Positions 59,960 through 64,000 of a stretch of 64,000 nt of DNA are shown here, piece after piece (within the stretch, counting starts at the first letter, position 1; each line of letters opens with the position of its first letter). Source of the stretch: Desulfolutivibrio sulfoxidireducens (GTDB taxonomy: Bacteria; Desulfobacterota; Desulfovibrionia; Desulfovibrionales; Desulfovibrionaceae); the NCBI RefSeq assembly GCF_013376475.1, contig NZ_CP045508.1:3880001-3944000 (forward strand), given 5' to 3'. The notes below the pieces were generated by a model. It was not told the origin of the DNA. It ran no database searches and saw nothing but the letters and a program-made list of their open reading frames with translations. A program made the translations under genes and the position numbers.

Positions 59960-61300
59960 ATGCGCCACAAGAAAATCTGGATAGCCCTGGCCCTGTGTCT
60001 GATCGCCGCCCTGGCGGCCTGGAAATACTGGGGCGGCGGGGACAAGGCCCCGAAAGTCCTGGCCGAGGCCGAGGTCAAGACCGGCCAGGTGCGCAAGGTC
60101 CTGGAGGCCACAGGCATCATCAAGGCCCAGGTCGGGGCCATCGTCAAGATCGGGGCCCGGGCCACCGGGACCATCCAGGACATGCGGGTCAAGGTCGGGG
60201 ACCGGGTGACCAAGGGCCAGGTCATCGCCCTGGTGGACTCCCGCGAGGACGCCTCGCGCTTAAACGAGGCCACGGCCCGCCTGGCCCGCACCGAGGCCGA
60301 ACTCAAGCAGGTGCTCGAGGTCTATCCCAAGCGCGTGGCCGAGGCCCAGGCCGAACTGGCCCTGTCCCGGGCCAAGGCCGACTACGCCTCGGTCAACCTC
60401 AGGCGTCAAAAGGAGCTGTTCGCCAAGGAGCTGGTGTCCAGGGACGTGCTGGACCAGGCCCGGCGTGACGCCCTGGTGGCCCAAAACGAGTTGGCCGCCC
60501 GGGAGGTCACCCTGGCCCGGACCAAAACGGAATTCGAAAAGGAGCGCATCAAGGCCGAACGCTCGAAGGAGGAGGCCCAGGCCGCCCTGGTCACGGCCGA
60601 GACCAAGCTCACCTACGCGCGCATCGTAAGCCCCATCGACGGCGTGGTGTCCAACGTCACGGTGCAGCAGGGCGAGACCGTGGTGGCCGGACTCCAGGTG
60701 GCCAACCTGATCACCGTGCTCGACCCAACCCGCCTGGAGATGTGGATCTACGTGGACGAGACCGACGTGGGCCAGGTCACGCCGGGCATGCGCGTGGAAT
60801 TCCGGGTGGATTCCCTGCCCGGGGAGATCTTTTCCGGCCAGGTGGACCAGATCTATCCCCAGCCGGAAATCCGCGACAACATCGTCTATTATCAGGCCCT
60901 GGTGCGCCTGAACCCGGAGCAGTCCCAGCGGCTTCGGCCGGAGATGACCACCCACTGTCAGATCGTGGTCCAGGAGAAAAAGGACGTGCTGGTCATCCCC
61001 AACGCGGCCCTGAAGTGGATCGGCAGCCGGCAGGTGGTCTTCGTGGTCGGACCGGGCGGCGCGGTCCGGGAGACGCTCCCCGAACTGGGCCTGGCCGGGC
61101 TCAACGAGACCGAGGTGCTGGGCGGACTTTCCGCCGGCGACAGGGTGGCGGTGCAGATCGTGCTGCCCGGGACCATGACCGGGGCGTCGCGCCCGAACGG
61201 GACCTCCGGACAGGGCGGACAGGCCGGACAGGCCGGACAGGCCGGACAGGGCGCGCCCGGAATGGGCCGGGGCCAGGGCGGTGCGTCGTCCGGCCGGTAG
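59960..61300 (+). CDS. Membrane-fusion protein of a MacAB-like exporter
   Basis: The 446-residue protein has an N-terminal membrane anchor (IWIALALCLIAALAAW), biotinyl-lipoyl-like halves (IGARATGTIQDMRVKVGDRV, later YARIVSPIDGVVSNVTVQ), a long coiled-coil hairpin (about 100-215), and a beta-barrel domain. The last 35 residues are GQGGQAGQAGQ-type low-complexity sequence. It bridges the inner-membrane ABC transporter to an outer-membrane TolC-type channel. It is followed by the ATPase and permease genes, so the three form one export system. Confidence 0.92.
   Translation: MRHKKIWIALALCLIAALAAWKYWGGGDKAPKVLAEAEVKTGQVRKVLEATGIIKAQVGAIVKIGARATGTIQDMRVKVGDRVTKGQVIALVDSREDASRLNEATARLARTEAELKQVLEVYPKRVAEAQAELALSRAKADYASVNLRRQKELFAKELVSRDVLDQARRDALVAQNELAAREVTLARTKTEFEKERIKAERSKEEAQAALVTAETKLTYARIVSPIDGVVSNVTVQQGETVVAGLQVANLITVLDPTRLEMWIYVDETDVGQVTPGMRVEFRVDSLPGEIFSGQVDQIYPQPEIRDNIVYYQALVRLNPEQSQRLRPEMTTHCQIVVQEKKDVLVIPNAALKWIGSRQVVFVVGPGGAVRETLPELGLAGLNETEVLGGLSAGDRVAVQIVLPGTMTGASRPNGTSGQGGQAGQAGQAGQGAPGMGRGQGGASSGR
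61208..61252 (+). repeat. 9-bp tandem repeat, five units
   Basis: GGACAGGCC/GGACAGGGC repeated five times, in frame, coding for GQ(A/G) triplets near the C-terminus of the fusion protein. Copy-number change would alter length without frameshift. Confidence 0.85.
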
Positions 61301-61317
61301 ACGACGCGGGAACACCC

Positions 61318-62028
61318 ATGAACGCATCCCCCACTCCCCCGGTCCCCGGTCAGCCCCCCTCCCCCATCGTACGCCTTGTGGACATCCGCAAGAGCTACCT
61401 CCTGGGCGACGTGACCTCCCACGTCCTGCGCGACGTGTCCCTGACCATCGAGTCCGGCGAGTTCACGGCCGTGCAGGGACCGTCCGGGTCGGGCAAGTCC
61501 ACGCTTTTGCACATCCTGGGGCTTCTCGACCGCCCCACCTCCGGCAGCTACTTTTTGTGCGGCGAGAATGTGGCCGAACTCGACGACGACGCCCTTTCGG
61601 CCCGGCGCAACGCCACCATCGGCTTCGTGTTCCAGAGCTTCTACCTCATCCCCTACGCCACGGCCCTGGACAACGTGCTCCTTCCCGGCATGTACGCCGA
61701 CACCCCCCGCCACGCCCTGCGCGAGCGCGGCCTGGAGTTGTTGCGCCAGGTGGGGCTGGCCGACCGGGCCGGACACAAGCCCTCGCAGCTCTCCGGGGGC
61801 CAGCAGCAGCGCGTGGCCCTGGCCCGGGCCCTGGTCAACGACCCGGACCTGATCCTGGCCGACGAGCCCACAGGCCAGCTCGATTCGGTCACCGGCGAGG
61901 AAATCATGTCCCTTCTGGCGGACATCAACGCCCGTAGCGGCAAGACCGTGGTGGTGGTCACCCACGACGACGCCACGGCGGCCCACGCCAGGCGGAGGAT
62001 CCTGGTCCATGACGGCCGCGTGGTCTGA
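61318..62028 (+). CDS. ABC transporter ATPase (MacB/LolD type)
   Basis: The 236-residue protein begins MNASPTPPVPGQPP. It shows Walker A GPSGSGKSTLL, Q-loop FVFQSFYLIPYAT, signature LSGGQQQRVALARAL, Walker B LILADEPTGQLD and the switch His in VVVTHDD. It energises the permease that follows with a 20-base overlap. In classic MacB the ATPase and permease are fused; here they are separate genes. Confidence 0.95.
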   Translation: MNASPTPPVPGQPPSPIVRLVDIRKSYLLGDVTSHVLRDVSLTIESGEFTAVQGPSGSGKSTLLHILGLLDRPTSGSYFLCGENVAELDDDALSARRNATIGFVFQSFYLIPYATALDNVLLPGMYADTPRHALRERGLELLRQVGLADRAGHKPSQLSGGQQQRVALARALVNDPDLILADEPTGQLDSVTGEEIMSLLADINARSGKTVVVVTHDDATAAHARRRILVHDGRVV

Positions 62029-63274
62029 TCTGACGCGCCTGACCCGCCTGTCCTGGCGCATCCTGTCCATGGCCGTCACGGCCGTCCACGCCCAGAAACT
62101 GCGCGGGGCCTTCGTGTCAAGCGCCGTGGCCCTGGGCATCGCGGCGCTTACGGTCATCGTGGCCTCGGTGGACGGGGCCAGGCAGAAGGCCCTGGAGATC
62201 GTGGAGTGGTTCGGCCCCAACGCCGTCCTGGTCCTTGGCGGTGACATCGAAAACCGCCCCGTGGGCCAGCGGGTCCTGACCCTGACCTGGGACGACGCCC
62301 GGACCATCGAGCGGTCCCTGCCCGGGGTCCAGGCCGTGGTCCCCATGCGCTCCAAGTCGTCGGTGATGCTCAAATACGAGGCCAAAAACGTGGTCCTCCC
62401 GGTGGTGGTGGGGTCCACGCAAAACTATGCCCAAAGCTGGGACTGGCCCCTGGTGGAGGGCCGGGACCTGACCGAGGAGGATCTGGCCCGCTCGGCCAAG
62501 GTCTGCCTGATCGGCGACGCCCCGGCCAAGGCCCTTTTCGGCGACGCCTCGCCCCTGGGAAAGACCATCCTGGTCCAGGACCTGCCGGTGCAGGTGGTGG
62601 GCCGGCTGGCCTACCGGGGGTTCACCGGCGGCGGCAGCGACACCACGGTGGACGACCGGATCATCATGCCCATCACCACCCTGACCCAGCGCTTCAACAT
62701 GGACTCCAAATATTTCCGGGGGCTTCGGGTCAAATTCCACGACCCCTCGCTCATGGACGACCACCTGGCCAACCTCAAATCGCTTTTGCGCCACCAGCAC
62801 GGCATCGGCCCCGGCGACCCCGACGACTTCTCGCTTCTGTCCGCATCGGACATCCTGAAATTCCTATCCGCCGTGACCGGGGGCATGACCGTGTTTCTGG
62901 GGGTGACCGCGGCGGTGGCCATCCTGGTGGGCGGGTTCGTTCTGGCCAACCTGATGTATCTGAGCGTGAGCGAGCGGCGCGAGGAGATCGGGCTGCGCAA
63001 GGCCCTTGGCGCGCCTGGATGGGCGGTGACGGTGCAGTTTCTGTGCGAGGCGTGTCTTTTGACGGCGCTTGGCGCGGTGATGGGCATCGGGCTGGGCATC
63101 GGGCTGGGGGAGATTCTCTCCAGCCTGGGGATGCTCAAGCTGGTCCTGACGCCCAAGATTCCCATCCTGTCGCTTGCGGCGGCCCTGGGCATCGCGCTGG
63201 TCTTCGGGCTCAAGCCAGCCCGCCGGGCCGCGTCCCTGGACCCCATCGAGGCCTTGCGGGGAGGGGGGGAATGA
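62009..63274 (+). CDS. MacB-like ABC permease (FtsX fold)
   Basis: The 421-residue protein has one N-terminal helix (GAFVSSAVALGIAALTVIV), a large periplasmic domain (about 55-285), and three C-terminal helices in the FtsX domain (VFLGVTAAVAILVGGFVLANLMYLSV region, then SERREEIGLRKALGAP). The SERxxEIGLRKALGA motif after the second helix is characteristic. It translocates or extrudes substrates from the periplasm through the fusion protein and a TolC channel. It may begin at a later codon, since the first 20 codons overlap the ATPase gene. Confidence 0.92.
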   Translation: MTAAWSDLTRLTRLSWRILSMAVTAVHAQKLRGAFVSSAVALGIAALTVIVASVDGARQKALEIVEWFGPNAVLVLGGDIENRPVGQRVLTLTWDDARTIERSLPGVQAVVPMRSKSSVMLKYEAKNVVLPVVVGSTQNYAQSWDWPLVEGRDLTEEDLARSAKVCLIGDAPAKALFGDASPLGKTILVQDLPVQVVGRLAYRGFTGGGSDTTVDDRIIMPITTLTQRFNMDSKYFRGLRVKFHDPSLMDDHLANLKSLLRHQHGIGPGDPDDFSLLSASDILKFLSAVTGGMTVFLGVTAAVAILVGGFVLANLMYLSVSERREEIGLRKALGAPGWAVTVQFLCEACLLTALGAVMGIGLGIGLGEILSSLGMLKLVLTPKIPILSLAAALGIALVFGLKPARRAASLDPIEALRGGGE

Positions 63275-63283
63275 CGCCCCGCG

Positions 63284-64000
63284 TCACACCGGCAGCCGGA
63301 TGGTGAATCTGGTCCCCTTGCCCGGGGACGTGACGTAGCCGATCTCGCCCTTGTGGTCCTCGATGATGCGCTGGCACACGGCCAAGCCAAGCCCGGTGCC
63401 GCTCTCCTTGGTGGTACAGAAGGGCTCGAACATCCGCGAGGCCACATCCGGCGGGATGCCCGGGCCGTTGTCGGAGACCGTGACCAGGGCAAAGCCGTCC
63501 GCGAAGTCCGTGGACACCCGGACCTCGCCGCCCTCGGGCATGGCCTCGGCCGCGTTCTTCATCAGGTTGATCAGCACCTGGCGCAGCCGGCCGGCGTCGT
63601 GGGGCACCAGGGGGATGCCCCGGCCGGCCTCGAAGGTCACCCGCACCCCCCGGGTCTTGAGGCCCTCGGTCATCATCCGGACGGTCTCCTCCACTGTGAC
63701 GCCTATGTCTCCGAGCTCGATGCGCGGCGGCACAGGACGGCTGAAATCGCGCACCTCGTTGAGCATGGCCTCCAGGCGCCGGGCCTCCTCCTCGACGATC
63801 CTCAGCTTTTCCGCATTCTTGTCGTCGTCGGCCAGGGTCCTGCGCACCTGCCGGGCGAACCCGCTCATGAGCATGAGCGGATTTTTGATCTCGTGGGACA
63901 GGTGGGCCGCCGCCTGCCCGATGGCCGCAAAGCGTTCGGAACGGATCAACTTTTCCTGGGCCTTGACCAGCTCGGCCTTCTTGCGCTCGACCTCCGCGCC
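63284..64000 (-). CDS. Sensor histidine kinase, C-terminal part (cut by window edge)
   Basis: The frame is open to the right edge, so the sensor part is outside. Visible are the HisKA domain with H-box AAHLSHEIKNPLMLM, and a GHKL ATPase domain with NLMKNAAEAMPEGG, VTVSDNGPGIP and GTGLGLAVCQRII. The preceding KKAELVKAQEKLIRSERF is a typical coiled-coil linker from a PAS or HAMP unit. No receiver domain is attached. It converges on the MacB-like gene with a 9-base gap. Confidence 0.88.
   Translation of the reverse strand, partial: GAEVERKKAELVKAQEKLIRSERFAAIGQAAAHLSHEIKNPLMLMSGFARQVRRTLADDDKNAEKLRIVEEEARRLEAMLNEVRDFSRPVPPRIELGDIGVTVEETVRMMTEGLKTRGVRVTFEAGRGIPLVPHDAGRLRQVLINLMKNAAEAMPEGGEVRVSTDFADGFALVTVSDNGPGIPPDVASRMFEPFCTTKESGTGLGLAVCQRIIEDHKGEIGYVTSPGKGTRFTIRLPV

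Noticed and set aside
1-64000. CRISPR arrays, tRNA or rRNA genes
   Set aside because: No regularly spaced direct repeats with unique spacers and no cloverleaf or rRNA-like sequence were recognised by eye; a covariance search would be decisive.

Overview
The window is GC-rich chromosomal DNA from a sulfate-reducing member of the Desulfovibrionaceae. The call rests on a complete dsrMKJOP operon (36.0-41.1 kb), an electron-bifurcating NfnAB pair, a c553-like cytochrome, and a dense set of PAS/GAF/receiver/HD-GYP/GGDEF signalling proteins. Species cannot be named from sequence reading alone. No tRNA, rRNA or CRISPR array was seen.

Layout, left to right. 0-5.5 kb: the end of a hybrid kinase, a Fic-fold protein with a destroyed active site, and a compact switch made of a Mor-like activator, an S24-type repressor and repeated TGGAATAT/ATATTCCA sites, followed by a lone membrane-anchored SGNH hydrolase. 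5.6-12.4 kb: nfnAB, then a Pho-box-preceded pstS-pstC-pstA operon (no pstB) and a PIN-PhoH protein. 12.6-22.2 kb: signalling (EAL-HDOD, receiver-PAS-GGDEF, GAF-HD-GYP, a large histidine kinase) mixed with periplasmic proteins, including a cytochrome with a CxCH motif. 22.2-27.7 kb: polA and three downstream genes. 28-35.3 kb: TolC-type porin, Hsp20, serS, pncC/CinA-C, an orphan ParA and small proteins. 35.4-41.2 kb: an RsbRD-domain protein and dsrMKJOP, which links the membrane menaquinone pool and periplasmic cytochromes to cytoplasmic sulfite reduction. 41.2-49.5 kb: a long minus-strand cluster with two paralogous response regulators whose HD-GYP domains have lost the metal ligands, a kinase, two TPR proteins, dapF and a VOC protein. 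49.6-50.5 kb: a small protein made wholly of 8-residue repeats, and a periplasmic coiled-coil protein. 50.5-53.8 kb: tatC, secF (no adjacent secD) and corA. 53.97-55.85 kb: an apparently full-length group II intron placed right after a hairpin plus T-run. 56-58.4 kb: hflKC. 58.5-63.3 kb: phosphomannomutase/phosphoglucomutase and a MacAB-like exporter. The right edge cuts a histidine kinase.

Functional links: TatC could export the twin-arginine protein DsrO. NfnAB and DsrMKJOP are both parts of sulfate-reducer energy metabolism. The Pho box ties the pst genes to phosphate limitation. The window holds intact c-di-GMP enzymes (GGDEF, HD-GYP) beside degenerate relatives (EAL and two HD-GYP), so a c-di-GMP-related signalling theme runs through 12-49 kb. 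The most unusual items are the octapeptide-repeat protein (49.7 kb), the dead-HD-GYP signalling cluster (42.8-49.5 kb), the CxCH cytochrome (18.7 kb) and the repressor/operator switch (2.0-3.8 kb).
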